A stretch of 64,000 bases of DNA. It comes from an uncultured Ruminococcus sp. GTDB taxonomy: Bacteria; Bacillota; Clostridia; Oscillospirales; Acutalibacteraceae. The translations under genes were made by a program, and so were the position numbers. The stretch spans positions 18,210-82,209 of the forward strand of contig CADAEZ010000004.1 in NCBI GenBank assembly GCA_902787145.1, read 5' to 3'. The notes under the pieces are model-generated. The model had not been told where the DNA came from, did no database searches, and saw only the letters and a program-made list of their open reading frames with translations. Below are positions 51,906 to 62,067 of the stretch, in pieces; the stretch's first letter is position 1; every line of letters begins with the position of its first letter.

Positions 51906-54072
51906 CATCGTTATAGTTTTCTTCGTTATACTCCTCGTTGTAATCCTCGTTATTATCCTCATTTTCGGCTTCGGTAGCCGGCTCTGTGGTTTCGGTAGGT
52001 TTTTCGGATTTTTGGGGAGTATTGAGCTTAAAATACTCATCCATAAGGTCTTTTGCGACAGTCATACTGTATTTACCGTGAGCGCCGTTTTCCAGCACAA
52101 CGGCTATGGCGACCTTTGGCTTGTCATAGGGAGCAAAGCAGATAAACACCGAATGGTCGGAGCCTTTGTTCTCGGCTGTACCTGTTTTTGCGGCAACCTT
52201 TATAGGATAGTTGCCGAATATCGAGTAGGCGGTTCCGGACTCGGACTCGCACACACTGCGCATATCGCTCTGTACAATGTCAAGATTGCCCTGCGAGATT
52301 CCCGAGGTATTGATTACTTCGGGATTCTTTTTATCATTTTTCTTTATTGTTTTTGTACGCTCGTAGTTGCGGATTTCCTTTATAAGATGCGTCCTCAGCC
52401 TTTTGCCGTTGTTGGCGATTGTGGCTGTGTATGTTGCGAGCTGGAGCGGGGTAAAGGCGTTGTCGGACTGGCCGATCGCCGCCTGAACGGTATTACCCTC
52501 CTGCCAAGAACGACTGTCGCGTCCGGCGAGGAAGCCTTTGGATTCGTTGACTTCGATTCCGGTTTTCTCGCCGAGAGAGAATTTTTCGGCATAGAGATAG
52601 GCGGTTCCGATACCGAGTCGGCGTCCAACCTCGGCAAAGTAGTAGTTGCAGCTCTTTGTGATAGCGTCTCTCAGGTTAATGGCGCCGTGCATATGCATAC
52701 AATTTACGGGGTTTGTAGGATAATAGTCGTATTTTTGCGTACAGGTTATCGAGGTATAGGGATCGATTATCCCCTCCTCAAGCGCCGCCGCGGCTATACA
52801 AGGCTTGTATGTTGAACCGGGAGCGAATGAACCGACAAAGGCTCGGTTGTAGAGCGGAGCTTTTTTATCTGTGGCGAGCTTAACGTAGTACTTGCCGTAT
52901 TCGGAGTATTTGTTGAGGTCATATGTCGGGTAGCTCGCCGCCGCAAGCACCGAAAAATCCTTTACGTCAAGCATTACCACAGCGCCTGTCTTACAGTCCT
53001 CGCCCTGGCCTTTGCCTTTATACGCGGCCTCCTGCCGTCCGAAGGCTCTCGCCGCCTTGACCTGAGCTTCAAGCGACTTTACCGCCACCGACTGCAGCTT
53101 GCTGTCGAGTGTAAGGTAGAGGGTGTGTCCGGGCTTTGCGTCAACAGAACGTACCTCTTTAATAACATTACCGTCAGCGTTTTTCTGTACGATACGTTCG
53201 CCGCCGACGCCCTTAAGCTCATCCTCGTAGGAAAGCTCCAGTCCGAATTTGCCGATATAGTCGTTAAATCCGTAGTCCTTGCCTTCCTTTTGTTTAGCCT
53301 CGTACTCCTCCTGGTTTATCACGCCGAGAGCTCCAAGTATATGAGGCGCGAGGCTGCCGGACGGATTGCTGCGAGTAAGATATGTCTGAATCTCGACGCC
53401 GCTCACCGTCTGCATATTCTCGCTGATTATGGCGACCATATCGGTGCTGATATCGTTGGCGAAGATATAGGGATTCGTATTGGAGTACCAGTTGCGCTCC
53501 ATATTGTATCTTACGGACAAAAGATTCAGCAAATCCGTGTTATTACGGACATTTTCTATTTTATATCGCTCAGTCAGCATTCGCACACATTTTTCGGCGG
53601 AATCGCTGTTTGTCAGGTTTAAGAAATCCTTTGACTTTAGCGTTTTAATCTCGTCCGCCGAGTCCTTTTTGAACCTGAACGCGCCTTTCTTGTTAAGCTC
53701 TACGGGAAGAATGTCTATCCATTCCTCATCGCGCGTTTTCATAAGGTCTATCAATGACAGGATCGTCTCGCTGAGCTTGTCGGAGTCGATATACAGCTTG
53801 TCGAGCACAACCCTGTAGCCCGTACGGTTAACAGCCAGTCCCTTGCCCTTGCAGTCGAGGATTTCTCCTCTTGTGGCGTCGGTAGTAACTGTGTAGGCGG
53901 TCGAGTTGTCGGCGAGCTTAGAATACTCTTCGCCCTCGACAATCTGCCATACAAAAAGCCTCGCCGCGAAGCCGCAGAATATAACCAGAGTGATAATTAC
54001 GCAGATGCTTATTCTTTTATTTATAAAGCGTTTTTCTTTTTCTTCACGCTCTTTATCGTCGCCGGGCAGCAT
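51898..54072 (-). CDS. mrdA: Penicillin-binding protein 2 (elongasome transpeptidase)
   Basis: A 724-residue class B PBP: a short cytoplasmic start, one membrane helix (about 20-40), a pedestal/dimerisation domain and a transpeptidase domain. The catalytic S420-x-x-K423 is in PGSTYKPC, SxN in KSCNYYF, and KTG in AAKTGTAENKG. An Asn/Glu/Asp-rich low-complexity tail ends the protein. It cross-links peptidoglycan during cell elongation. It is last in mreB-mreC-mreD-PBP2. The ATG is chosen for AAGGAAGTGAT 4 bases upstream. Confidence 0.94.
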   Translation of the reverse strand: MLPGDDKEREEKEKRFINKRISICVIITLVIFCGFAARLFVWQIVEGEEYSKLADNSTAYTVTTDATRGEILDCKGKGLAVNRTGYRVVLDKLYIDSDKLSETILSLIDLMKTRDEEWIDILPVELNKKGAFRFKKDSADEIKTLKSKDFLNLTNSDSAEKCVRMLTERYKIENVRNNTDLLNLLSVRYNMERNWYSNTNPYIFANDISTDMVAIISENMQTVSGVEIQTYLTRSNPSGSLAPHILGALGVINQEEYEAKQKEGKDYGFNDYIGKFGLELSYEDELKGVGGERIVQKNADGNVIKEVRSVDAKPGHTLYLTLDSKLQSVAVKSLEAQVKAARAFGRQEAAYKGKGQGEDCKTGAVVMLDVKDFSVLAAASYPTYDLNKYSEYGKYYVKLATDKKAPLYNRAFVGSFAPGSTYKPCIAAAALEEGIIDPYTSITCTQKYDYYPTNPVNCMHMHGAINLRDAITKSCNYYFAEVGRRLGIGTAYLYAEKFSLGEKTGIEVNESKGFLAGRDSRSWQEGNTVQAAIGQSDNAFTPLQLATYTATIANNGKRLRTHLIKEIRNYERTKTIKKNDKKNPEVINTSGISQGNLDIVQSDMRSVCESESGTAYSIFGNYPIKVAAKTGTAENKGSDHSVFICFAPYDKPKVAIAVVLENGAHGKYSMTVAKDLMDEYFKLNTPQKSEKPTETTEPATEAENEDNNEDYNEEYNEENYNDEE

Positions 54073-54101
54073 AACTATCACTTCCTTTCAACAAAGGAGC
54101 A

Positions 54102-54608
54102 CTAAAACTCCCTTAGATTTCTGAACAAAAATTTATTGACAAAATAAAGAACCACCATACACACAATAGTGTAGACAAACCTCGAAATATAATGCGAAAC
54201 AAAATACATAAGGTCCCCTCTGCCGGCTAAAGCAACAAAGAACAGGTAGTACAGGGATACGAGCACGATTGTGATTACCGAGGTAAATCCCAAAGCGTTC
54301 AGAAAGCTGACGACCATATAATCCCTGAAAATAAAGCTGACGACAAAACATATCAGGGTAAGCATTATGGTGTAGTATCCCAGATTGTCGCTGTAGCCGA
54401 GGTCGAGCAGAGCTCCGCCGGCAAGTCCGAAAAATAAAGCCGGTATCTGATCCTCCATAAACGCGATTGTAAGCACCGCCGGAATCATCAGCAACGGCTT
54501 GCCTCCGTATACCTCAGGCAGCAAACCGGGGGTTGATTGCAATATAAAAAGCAGAAGCAGCTCCAGCGAATACGCCGCGTAACGAAAGAAGGTGTATCGT
54601 CTCTCCAT
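54102..54608 (-). CDS. mreD: Rod shape-determining protein MreD
   Basis: A 168-residue membrane protein with five hydrophobic segments, the size and layout of MreD. Sequence conservation in this family is low; the position between mreC (one-base overlap) and PBP2 (about 30 bases) supports the call. It is part of the MreBCD-RodA-PBP2 wall elongation complex. Confidence 0.9.
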   Translation of the reverse strand: MERRYTFFRYAAYSLELLLLFILQSTPGLLPEVYGGKPLLMIPAVLTIAFMEDQIPALFFGLAGGALLDLGYSDNLGYYTIMLTLICFVVSFIFRDYMVVSFLNALGFTSVITIVLVSLYYLFFVALAGRGDLMYFVSHYISRFVYTIVCMVVLYFVNKFLFRNLREF

Positions 54609-55456
54609 TACTTTGCCTCCTTCTGTGAGGCTTTCTTGACTTCTCCTTTGTTTTTAAAATCTGTGAGGACTACGACGTCCCTGACCTTGCGGATATTTTC
54701 GTACGGCTCAACTACCGCAAACTTGGTCGCGTCGTATTCGTCGTACCTCAGCTCCTTTACCTTGCCGACAATAAGATTAGCGGGATAGATTCCGCCGATT
54801 CCCGAAGTAACGATGATGTCGTTTTCCTTTATCTTGGCGTTGGCGTCGATTTTGGTAAGTACCGAATATCCCTTGTCGCAGTAAGACGAATTGCCGGTGA
54901 TAATGCCGCTGTCGGAGCTTTTCTTGTCGAGCGCTCCGGCCTGCATATCGGGCGAGAGGATCGTCGTGACCTTGCTGCTGACAGCGTTTATCGACGATAC
55001 AAATCCGATAAGTCCGTTGCCCGTAATTACCGGATCCTGGAGCGAAACACCCGAGTTGGTTCCCGCGTCGATAGTAAAAGAGTAGAAATCGTCGCTTGAG
55101 TCGCGGCGGATTACGTTCGCAGGGAGAATCTGATAGTCGGGATTGGATTTTGTAATATTGTAGTACCTCCAAAGACGGGCGTTTTCGTCCTTAAGGTCAT
55201 AGTAGTCGACCAGCTGAGTCCTCAGGTCGGCCGCCTCCTTGGTGAGCTTTTTGTTTTCCTCAACAAGCTCCTCGTAGGATTTTTCGTCGGCGGCGTCGCT
55301 GACAGCGGCGCTGACCTTCGAAAGTCCGCCCGTAAGGAAATTAAACGCGGATGAAACCCAAGGGTTACCTCCCGCGCCCATAATCGCTATGACAATAACT
55401 ACAGATAATGCTATCGCCAGTATTTTTCTGTTTTTATCAGCAAAAAAATCTCTCAT
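54608..55456 (-). CDS. mreC: Rod shape-determining protein MreC
   Basis: A 282-residue protein with an N-terminal membrane helix (about 10-28), a coiled coil (about 60-100) and a C-terminal beta domain containing GLIGFVSSINAVSSKVTTIL and VTSGIGGIYPANLIVG, both MreC hallmarks. It links MreB to extracytoplasmic PBPs. It lies 63 bases after mreB. Confidence 0.95.
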   Translation of the reverse strand: MRDFFADKNRKILAIALSVVIVIAIMGAGGNPWVSSAFNFLTGGLSKVSAAVSDAADEKSYEELVEENKKLTKEAADLRTQLVDYYDLKDENARLWRYYNITKSNPDYQILPANVIRRDSSDDFYSFTIDAGTNSGVSLQDPVITGNGLIGFVSSINAVSSKVTTILSPDMQAGALDKKSSDSGIITGNSSYCDKGYSVLTKIDANAKIKENDIIVTSGIGGIYPANLIVGKVKELRYDEYDATKFAVVEPYENIRKVRDVVVLTDFKNKGEVKKASQKEAK

Positions 55457-55519
55457 AACGCATACCTTTACGGAAACACCGCTCCCCTCTCGCGAGGGAA
55501 GCCGTGCGCTAAGACTGAA

Positions 55520-56527
55520 TTACTCTCTGTTATGTTTATACTCGCGGACTCCGCCGAGACGTTTGCCTGCACCCTCTACTACACAGTCGAGGGGTCTTTC
55601 GGCAACATGGACAGGCATTCCTGTCTCCTGCATAACGAGCTCGTCGAGACCTCGGAGCATCGCTCCGCCGCCTGTCAGCATAATACCGTGGTCGATAATA
55701 TCGGCGGAAAGCTCCGGAGGTGTTTTCTCCAGTGTGTTTTTAATCGCCTCAACAATTACCTTTAGCGGATCGGCGAGAGCGTCGCGGATTTCCTCGGCTG
55801 TGATTGTGATATCCTTGGGGAGTCCCGATTCGAGTGAACGTCCCTTGACGAGCATATCCTTTTCGTCGTCATACGGGAAGGCCGAGCCTATCGCTATCTT
55901 GATCTCCTCGGCGGTACGGTCGCCTATGAGGAGGTTGTAGGTCTTTTTAATATAAGTAGAAATCGACTCGTCGAACTTGTCGCCGGCTACGCGTACCGAG
56001 CAGGCTGTCACAATATCGCCGAGCGAGATTACAGCTACCTCGCTTGTGCCGCCGCCGATATCGACTACCATCGAGCCTGTGGGCTCGTCAACCGGAAGTC
56101 CTGCTCCGATAGCCGCCGCCATCGGCTCCTCGATAAGAATAACGTTACGGCTGCCGCTTGCCTGTACAGCCGCGTTCTCGACAGCGCGTCTCTCGACCTC
56201 TGTTACGCCGGTAGGCATACAGATTACGATTCTCGGCTTTGAGAAGATACCCGGCTTGGCCGCCTTGCGGATAAAATGCTTAAGCATAGAGGCTGTTATG
56301 TCGAAGTCAGCGATCACGCCGTCCTTAAGCGGACGAACGGCTACGATTGAGCCCGGTGTACGGCCTATCATATCCTTTGCCTGCTCGCCTACCGCGAGTA
56401 CAGTATCGTTGCGGATATCCACAGCGACTACGCTCGGCTCACGCATTACAATCCCCTTGCCCTTGATTGTGACGAGGGTGTTGGCTGTACCGAGGTCGAT
56501 TCCTATATCTTTTGAAAATGAAAACAT
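55520..56527 (-). CDS. mreB: Rod shape-determining protein MreB
   Basis: A 335-residue actin-like ATPase. The phosphate 1 motif [10 protein letters not shown] is near residue 9, phosphate 2 [12 protein letters not shown] near 160, and the adenosine motif [10 protein letters not shown] near 289. It forms filaments under the membrane that guide wall synthesis. It is first in the mreBCD-PBP2 operon and has a strong promoter. Confidence 0.97.
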   Translation of the reverse strand: MFSFSKDIGIDLGTANTLVTIKGKGIVMREPSVVAVDIRNDTVLAVGEQAKDMIGRTPGSIVAVRPLKDGVIADFDITASMLKHFIRKAAKPGIFSKPRIVICMPTGVTEVERRAVENAAVQASGSRNVILIEEPMAAAIGAGLPVDEPTGSMVVDIGGGTSEVAVISLGDIVTACSVRVAGDKFDESISTYIKKTYNLLIGDRTAEEIKIAIGSAFPYDDEKDMLVKGRSLESGLPKDITITAEEIRDALADPLKVIVEAIKNTLEKTPPELSADIIDHGIMLTGGGAMLRGLDELVMQETGMPVHVAERPLDCVVEGAGKRLGGVREYKHNRE

Positions 56528-56572
56528 ATTGAACTCCTTTCGGAAACTGTTTTTTTAAATACGTTACTCTTT

Positions 56573-56601
56573 ATTATAGCCGATTAAAAGCGCTAAATCA
56601 A
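56573..56601 (-). promoter_or_regulatory. Promoter of mreBCD-PBP2
   Basis: Minus strand TTGATT (56601-56596), 17-base spacer, TATAAT (56578-56573). Confidence 0.75.
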
Positions 56602-56662
56602 CAATTTTTTGTCTAATTGTACGCTGTGACTAAATAGAAAGCAAAATATAACAAAACTTTTG

Positions 56663-57103
56663 TTACGCTCTGCCTGTAGAACCGAAGCCTGAGCCGCCTC
56701 TTTCGGTATCGTCGAGCTCGTCTGTCTCGATTATTTCGGGAATTACCACCGGAGCAATCACCATTTGGGCTATGCGCTCAAAGGGTTCGACCGTGTAAGG
56801 TTTGTCGGAAACATTACAAAGTCCGGCGCATACCTCGCCCCTGTAATCGGAGTCGATTACGCCGACGCCGTTCGAGAGGCAGATTCCGTGCTTGACCCCA
56901 AGTCCCGAACGCGCGTACAAAAACGCCGCGTGGTCTTTATCGGACAGAGCAATAGCTATGCCGGTGGGTATAATCCTGAGCTCGCCCGGAGCAATTGTTA
57001 CGCTGTCCTCTATACATGCGTACAAATCCATTCCGGCGGAGCCCGGAGTTCCTCGTGTAGGGAGCTTCGCCTTTGGATTAAGACGTTTAATTTTCAGTTC
57101 CAT
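56663..57103 (-). CDS. dut: dUTP diphosphatase
   Basis: A 146-residue homotrimeric dUTPase that hydrolyses dUTP to dUMP and pyrophosphate. All five motifs are present: GSAGMDLYA, RSGLGVKHGI, GVIDSDYRGE, the ERIAQMVI segment and the C-terminal RGGSGFGSTGR. The binding site is GAGGTGG. It seems to be monocistronic; no clear promoter was found. Confidence 0.96.
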   Translation of the reverse strand: MELKIKRLNPKAKLPTRGTPGSAGMDLYACIEDSVTIAPGELRIIPTGIAIALSDKDHAAFLYARSGLGVKHGICLSNGVGVIDSDYRGEVCAGLCNVSDKPYTVEPFERIAQMVIAPVVIPEIIETDELDDTERGGSGFGSTGRA

Positions 57104-57238
57104 AATCCACCTCGTAATCCTGCAAAAATTTCAATCTGTCCTGCATTTATGTTTTTATGTTGATTTGCAGTATTTTTCTTATAACAAATTATACATCTCC
57201 GGCAGCAAAAAGAGAAATTTTCCCTCCGGAAAAAACGA

Positions 57239-59305
57239 TTATCTTACTCCCCTTAAATACAGCCCGTGTGTTTTTTGGCCGGAATTAAGGCTGTGACTGA
57301 GAAATTCGTTTATGTTTTCCACGTTTTCCACAAAGTTTTCCACAGAAAAACGCAGGGTCTCGAAGTCGGTGTTTTCGCTGCTTTCGGCAAATTCAATATT
57401 TTCGACCGGGAGTGTGTTGAGCACCTCGCAGGCACACCCGTCACAGTAAAAAATGAAAGTTTTGCCCAGCCTGTCCTGCATTTTTCCGCTTCCTTGGCAG
57501 TTTTTGCAGGAGATACCGGCGCTTTTGTTCGGGCAGTTGCGGGTAAGCATTACGGGGAGATATCCGTAGCTGATTATTCCCCGCGGAAGCTTGCCGCCGA
57601 GAGAACTGATTTGTGAATTTTTAAGCTCAAAGCTTAGCTCGGTATCCGCAAAGCCGTATTTTTCCGCCCATATCAAGTCGAGCGTGTTGGTAAAGTTCAA
57701 TCCGAATCCGCCGTGAATACTTAGCCCGAGTTTTTTTGCGAAATAGACCGCGCCGAGGTTGTTGCACAGAACGTCCTTTACTCCGAGTTCGGTGAATTTT
57801 TTCAGCTTTTCCGCAATCCGCCGCTCGCGTGAAAAGATCGCTCTGGGTATTTCTATCCCTATCTTAAACCCGTTATCGATCAGGCTTTTTACCTCATTAA
57901 CTTCACAATCTATCGGCACAAAGCACAGGTCGGCTTTCGCAAAACCTGTACCGATTGCGGCGGAGGTAAAACGCGCGTAGAGCTTCTTTTGTTCGGCCTT
58001 ATGAGGAGCAAAGTCCTCGATTTCCATATTATTTATCTTGTAGTTGTGTACGTCCTTTGACGCTTCGGCAAAAGCGTCAAGCGCCTCTCTGCGAATCCGG
58101 TTTATCGCGGAGAACGGCAGACTAACGTCTTTGTCTAGGTTAATATTACATTCAGTTATATTATAGGGAGTTCCGCCTGTTTTTATCAGTTGTTTAGCGG
58201 CTTTCTCACTGTCAAGAGGACGATTGATCGCTTTTTCGCATATAAAATCAGAGTTTACGCTAATGCTTATGCCGTTTTCGCCGGTGATTTTGAGCGCTGC
58301 GTTTTTACCCGTTTCAGCGGTAAAGTCGGCTTTTACATTCACCCTTTTTGCTTCGTCCTTGTAGCCGGAGCGGATTTCGGCAAGGAGCTTCGACGTCGCG
58401 CTGACAACGTCCTCTTTCTTTCGGTAGCCGAACATTTCGTAACCACGCTTTGAGGTATAATAGCCGTCGGTGAAACCGGTACGGGAGAAAACACTTGTCA
58501 GTTGAGCTCGTGTCTTTTCGTCAATCATACCCTCATCACGGGATTGCGCACATGCCTTAACCGCTGCCGAAACGTACTCGGGGCGTTTAAGCCTGCCCTC
58601 TATTTTCGCCGAGGCTACTCCGATTTCCTCAAGCTCTCTGATATAATCTATGATACTGCTGTCCTTAAGGCTGAGAGCGTAACCTCCGCTGCCGTCTACG
58701 GAGAAAGGCAGCCTGCACGTCTGAGCGCAGCGACCGCGGTTACCGCTTCTGGAGCCGATTACCGCGCTGAAATAGCACTGTCCCGATACGCTCATACACA
58801 GAGCTCCGTGTACAAAAACCTCAAGCTCGATTTCCGGACAAGCTTCGGCGATCTCCTTTATTTCGGATTTCGACAGCTCTCTGGCGAGCACAACACGCTT
58901 AAAGCCCTGCTCGTAAAGCAGCCTTGCTCCTCCCGGAGAGTGCACGCTCATCTGGGTTGAGGCGTGCAGCGCCAATTCGGGAGCAACCTTTTTGGCAATT
59001 TCTGCAACGCCCATATTTTGAATAATGAGCGCGTCTACCTGAGCCCTTGCGGCCAAGATTATCACATTTTTTGCCTTTTCAAGCTCGGAGTCGAATATGA
59101 CCGTGTTGAGCGTGAGGTATACCTTTACCCCGCGTATATGGCAGTAGTCCACCGCCTGTCTCAGTTCGTCATCGTCGAAATTCGCGGCTCCTGCCCTGGC
59201 AGAAAACTCCTTAGCCCCGAGATAGACCGCGTCGGCTCCGCTTCGCACAGCCGCCGTGACCGAGTCATAGCCTCCGCACGGAGCGAGAATCTCTATCTTT
59301 TTCAT
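57239..59305 (-). CDS. U32 family peptidase
   Basis: A 688-residue protein of the U32 family. It starts with EILAPCGGYDSVTAAVRSGADAVYLG and carries the signature ELEVFVHGALCMSVSGQCY, with the cysteine-rich GNRGRCAQTC following near residue 185. The long C-terminal half is that of the larger clostridial members. U32 proteins such as TrhP/RlhA act in RNA hydroxylation in E. coli, while others are collagenase-like; the role here is unknown. The ATG overlaps the zapA stop by one base, a pairing often seen in Firmicutes. Confidence 0.9.
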   Translation of the reverse strand: MKKIEILAPCGGYDSVTAAVRSGADAVYLGAKEFSARAGAANFDDDELRQAVDYCHIRGVKVYLTLNTVIFDSELEKAKNVIILAARAQVDALIIQNMGVAEIAKKVAPELALHASTQMSVHSPGGARLLYEQGFKRVVLARELSKSEIKEIAEACPEIELEVFVHGALCMSVSGQCYFSAVIGSRSGNRGRCAQTCRLPFSVDGSGGYALSLKDSSIIDYIRELEEIGVASAKIEGRLKRPEYVSAAVKACAQSRDEGMIDEKTRAQLTSVFSRTGFTDGYYTSKRGYEMFGYRKKEDVVSATSKLLAEIRSGYKDEAKRVNVKADFTAETGKNAALKITGENGISISVNSDFICEKAINRPLDSEKAAKQLIKTGGTPYNITECNINLDKDVSLPFSAINRIRREALDAFAEASKDVHNYKINNMEIEDFAPHKAEQKKLYARFTSAAIGTGFAKADLCFVPIDCEVNEVKSLIDNGFKIGIEIPRAIFSRERRIAEKLKKFTELGVKDVLCNNLGAVYFAKKLGLSIHGGFGLNFTNTLDLIWAEKYGFADTELSFELKNSQISSLGGKLPRGIISYGYLPVMLTRNCPNKSAGISCKNCQGSGKMQDRLGKTFIFYCDGCACEVLNTLPVENIEFAESSENTDFETLRFSVENFVENVENINEFLSHSLNSGQKTHGLYLRGVR

Positions 59306-59898
59306 CAATCAAACAGCGAGAAAAGCTGGGATTCCTCCAGCTCGTCGTCCTCGGTTATGTCAATTTTATTATTCTTTTTCTCAGGTTTATCGTACTTTTT
59401 GCCGCTTGGAATATGAATCTCCTGCTCAGGCTTTTTCTCATCGGACTTGTTGAGCTTATCGAGCTTAGACTGAAGCTCCTTAACCTGTGCGGTACGGATA
59501 TCCAGCTCGTCCGAAAGCTTTTTAATCTTATCCTTTTGCTCTTTATCGGCAGCTTTAAGCGTTTCGAGTTCTTTTCTGTAGTTCTCGATCATCTTGTCGC
59601 GCTGGGACACCTGGTCTTTTAACTCGCGGAGTTGTTTTGACTGCTTGTCCGCCTGAGCGATAAGCGGCTGAGCCTTGTCGGATATACTCCTGCTCTTGCC
59701 CATAGCCTTGTACTTGTCGTCGGCGTAATCGAGCGCGCAGAGTATCGCGCTTGAACGACGGTCAAGCGATGGATTATCCTCGGCGATCCTGGCGATCGAC
59801 GCGCTTACCTCCGAGGCGAGTTTTTGTACGTAGTTTTCCTTATCGTCGCTGAGAAGCACAAAACGCTTACCCGCGACAAACACTGTATGCTTGTTCAT
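59305..59898 (-). CDS. zapA: Cell division protein ZapA with coiled-coil extension
   Basis: A 197-residue protein. The N-terminal ~90 residues are the ZapA domain (VFVAGKRFVLLSDDKENYVQKLA, RRSSAILCALDYADDKYK), followed by a long coiled coil (about 95-155) and a Lys/Glu-rich end. ZapA bundles FtsZ filaments at the division site. It is longer than E. coli ZapA (about 110 residues). The ATG is preceded by GGAGGAG. Confidence 0.88.
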   Translation of the reverse strand: MNKHTVFVAGKRFVLLSDDKENYVQKLASEVSASIARIAEDNPSLDRRSSAILCALDYADDKYKAMGKSRSISDKAQPLIAQADKQSKQLRELKDQVSQRDKMIENYRKELETLKAADKEQKDKIKKLSDELDIRTAQVKELQSKLDKLNKSDEKKPEQEIHIPSGKKYDKPEKKNNKIDITEDDELEESQLFSLFD

Positions 59899-59998
59899 AG
59901 TCTCCTCCAAATGAGATTTATCCACTATCCAGTATATAACAAAAAAATCCGATATAAAAGATATGTATTAAGATTGTAACAATAAAAACACAGATGTA

Positions 59999-60535
59999 TT
60001 ATATTGACTTATATAAATAGTAAAGAATCACGCTGCACGCCAGGCTCCTTATCCCTTCGCGCGAATTATCCTCCGCATCGCCGAGCATCGCTTTTATTAG
60101 TCTTGTGCCGCCTCGTGACGATACCGCCATATATACCAGCCCGACGGGTTTATCCGCGGTGCCTCCCGTGGGACCTGCAATTCCGGTCGTAGATAATCCG
60201 AAGTCCGCGTCCGCAAGCTTTCTGACTCCCTCGGCCATTTGCCCGGCAGTTTCCTTCGACACAGCGCCGACTGTCGAAAGCGTTTTCTCGCTGACGCCGA
60301 GGAGCTTGTTCTTGATTCTGTTAGCATAGGAGCACACTCCGCATTCGAACACTCCGGACGCGCCGCTGACATCGGTAATCCTTTTGCTGACGTAGCCGCC
60401 TGTACAGCTCTCGGCAGTCGCGACCTTCTTATTACTCTTGATAAGCTTATCCACCGCAAGCGCCGCGAGCTCATTTTCCTTTATATTATCTTCCTTTAAA
60501 ATCCCGTAAAATTCCGAAGCTGTTATTGTAATCAT
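59999..60535 (-). CDS. CinA C-terminal domain protein (nicotinamide-nucleotide amidase)
   Basis: A 178-residue protein matching the stand-alone CinA amidohydrolase domain (PncC), which deamidates NMN to NaMN in pyridine nucleotide recycling. Motifs include TAESCTGGYVSKRITDV near residue 41 and STTGIAGPTGGTADKPVG near 116. The N-terminal MoaB-like domain of full CinA is absent. The ATG at 60535 is preceded by GAGGTGA. The gene is divergent from rsmE. Confidence 0.92.
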   Translation of the reverse strand: MITITASEFYGILKEDNIKENELAALAVDKLIKSNKKVATAESCTGGYVSKRITDVSGASGVFECGVCSYANRIKNKLLGVSEKTLSTVGAVSKETAGQMAEGVRKLADADFGLSTTGIAGPTGGTADKPVGLVYMAVSSRGGTRLIKAMLGDAEDNSREGIRSLACSVILYYLYKSI

Positions 60536-60553
60536 ATATTTCACCTCAAAAGT

Positions 60554-60612
60554 ATTGTAACACATTATGAATATATATTGCAATTACCTTCAATATTTGA
60601 TACACTTATAAT
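60554..60612. promoter_or_regulatory. Divergent promoters of cinA and rsmE
   Basis: Minus strand: TTGCAA (60583-60578), 18-base spacer, TACAAT (60559-60554). Plus strand: TTACCT (60584-60589), 17-base spacer, TATAAT (60607-60612). The two -35 boxes abut. Confidence 0.6.
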
Positions 60613-60627
60613 AATGGGGGGATTAAG

Positions 60628-61356
60628 ATGCCTTGGTTCTTTACGGAAGGTGAGATTCCGGCTGACAACTACATAATCGAGGGCGAGACCGCCTCTCACA
60701 TCGCAAAAAGTCTGAGGATGAAGCTCGGCGAGGAACTCACCCTTGTAACTCCGTTGGGAGAACAGCTCGACTGCGTGATAGACTCAGTGTTTGACGGCAA
60801 CGTATCCGTACGTATCAGCGACAGGAAACCGTGCTCTCAGGAGCCAGACGTCGAGGTCACGCTTTATCAGGCGCTCCCCAAGGGCGACAAAATGGAGTAC
60901 ATTATCCAGAAATGCGTTGAGCTGGGGGTAACAAGAATTGTCCCGATGATTTCCGCAAGATGCGTATCAAGACCCGACGCGAAATCCCTCGCAAAAAAAC
61001 AAAAAAGATGGCAAAAAATCGCCTTGCAGGCGGCTCAGCAGTCCAGACGGGGCATTATCCCCGAGGTATGCGAAGCTGTGAGCTTTAAGCAGGCGGTTAA
61101 AATATCAGAAGCAAACGATCAGAACATTATTTTCTACGAAGAAGGCGGCGACAGCGTCCGCAAGCTGATTGATCAGCCACCGAAAACTCTCGGAATTTTC
61201 ATCGGCAGCGAGGGCGGCTTTGAAAAAAGCGAGGTAGAGCTGGTGACCGCATCGGGCGGCTCAAGGGCAACCCTGGGCAAACGCATTCTTCGCGCCGAGA
61301 CCGCGCCTCTTGCCGCGCTGTCGGTAATAATGTTCGTGACCGGGAATTTTGAATAA
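60628..61356 (+). CDS. rsmE: 16S rRNA m3U1498 methyltransferase RsmE
   Basis: A 242-residue SPOUT-fold methyltransferase. It has an N-terminal PUA-like domain (about 1-70) and the knot region with GIFIGSEGGFEKSEVEL near residue 189 and LGKRILRAETAPLAAL near 212, which bind SAM. It methylates U1498 of 16S rRNA. GGGGGG precedes the ATG. It is first in an operon with mtnN (10-base gap). Confidence 0.95.
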   Translation: MPWFFTEGEIPADNYIIEGETASHIAKSLRMKLGEELTLVTPLGEQLDCVIDSVFDGNVSVRISDRKPCSQEPDVEVTLYQALPKGDKMEYIIQKCVELGVTRIVPMISARCVSRPDAKSLAKKQKRWQKIALQAAQQSRRGIIPEVCEAVSFKQAVKISEANDQNIIFYEEGGDSVRKLIDQPPKTLGIFIGSEGGFEKSEVELVTASGGSRATLGKRILRAETAPLAALSVIMFVTGNFE

Positions 61357-61366
61357 GGAGAAAATT

Positions 61367-62062
61367 ATGGTAGGAATTATCTGCGCTATGGCGGTTGAAG
61401 TAAACGGCCTCAAAGAAATTATGCAGGACAAAAAAGATACCGTTTTCACTCATATGACCTTTACTCAGGGCAAAATCGGCAATACAGACGTTGTAGCCGT
61501 GGAATGCGGCATCGGCAAGGTTAACGCGGCGATGTGCGCCCAGATTATGATTGACAAATTCAAACCCGATATCATAATCAACAGCGGAGTTGCGGGAGCG
61601 GTCAGCGAAGAAGTTACAATCTGCGATATGATTGTAGCTACGGAGGTTTTACAGCACGATATGAACGCTTCGGCTATCGGCGACCCGATAGGAGAAATTT
61701 CATTCCCCGACGAGAACAGAACATTCTTCCCCTGTGACAAGGCTACATCCGACAAGCTGTACAGGATTTGTCAGGAAGTCGACAACTCCTCGGCATTCAG
61801 GGGCAGAATCGCGTCCGGCGACCTCTTTGTATCGCGTCGCAGCAAGAGGATGATTCTGCGCATACGCTTTGACGCGCTCGCCTGCGAGATGGAAGGCGGA
61901 GCAATCGGCCACGTATGCTACAGAAACGACGTCCCATTCTGCGTATTCAGAACAATCTCCGATGATATTGACAAACACAAAGGAATGGATTTTAAAGCGT
62001 TCTGCGAAATCGCCAGCAAAAAGTCGATAGAGGTAATCTCTAAATTCATCGAGGAAATGTAA
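61367..62062 (+). CDS. mtnN: 5'-methylthioadenosine/S-adenosylhomocysteine nucleosidase
   Basis: A 231-residue nucleosidase that hydrolyses MTA and SAH, the by-products of methyl transfer and polyamine synthesis, and so supports SAM recycling. It begins MVGIICAMAVEVNGL; the purine-binding CEMEGGAIGHVCY and the catalytic SDDID near residue 199 are present. The ATG has AAGGAG upstream, so an earlier ATG inside rsmE was rejected. Coupling with rsmE makes metabolic sense since both deal with SAM use. Confidence 0.95.
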   Translation: MVGIICAMAVEVNGLKEIMQDKKDTVFTHMTFTQGKIGNTDVVAVECGIGKVNAAMCAQIMIDKFKPDIIINSGVAGAVSEEVTICDMIVATEVLQHDMNASAIGDPIGEISFPDENRTFFPCDKATSDKLYRICQEVDNSSAFRGRIASGDLFVSRRSKRMILRIRFDALACEMEGGAIGHVCYRNDVPFCVFRTISDDIDKHKGMDFKAFCEIASKKSIEVISKFIEEM

Positions 62063-62067
62063 AATAT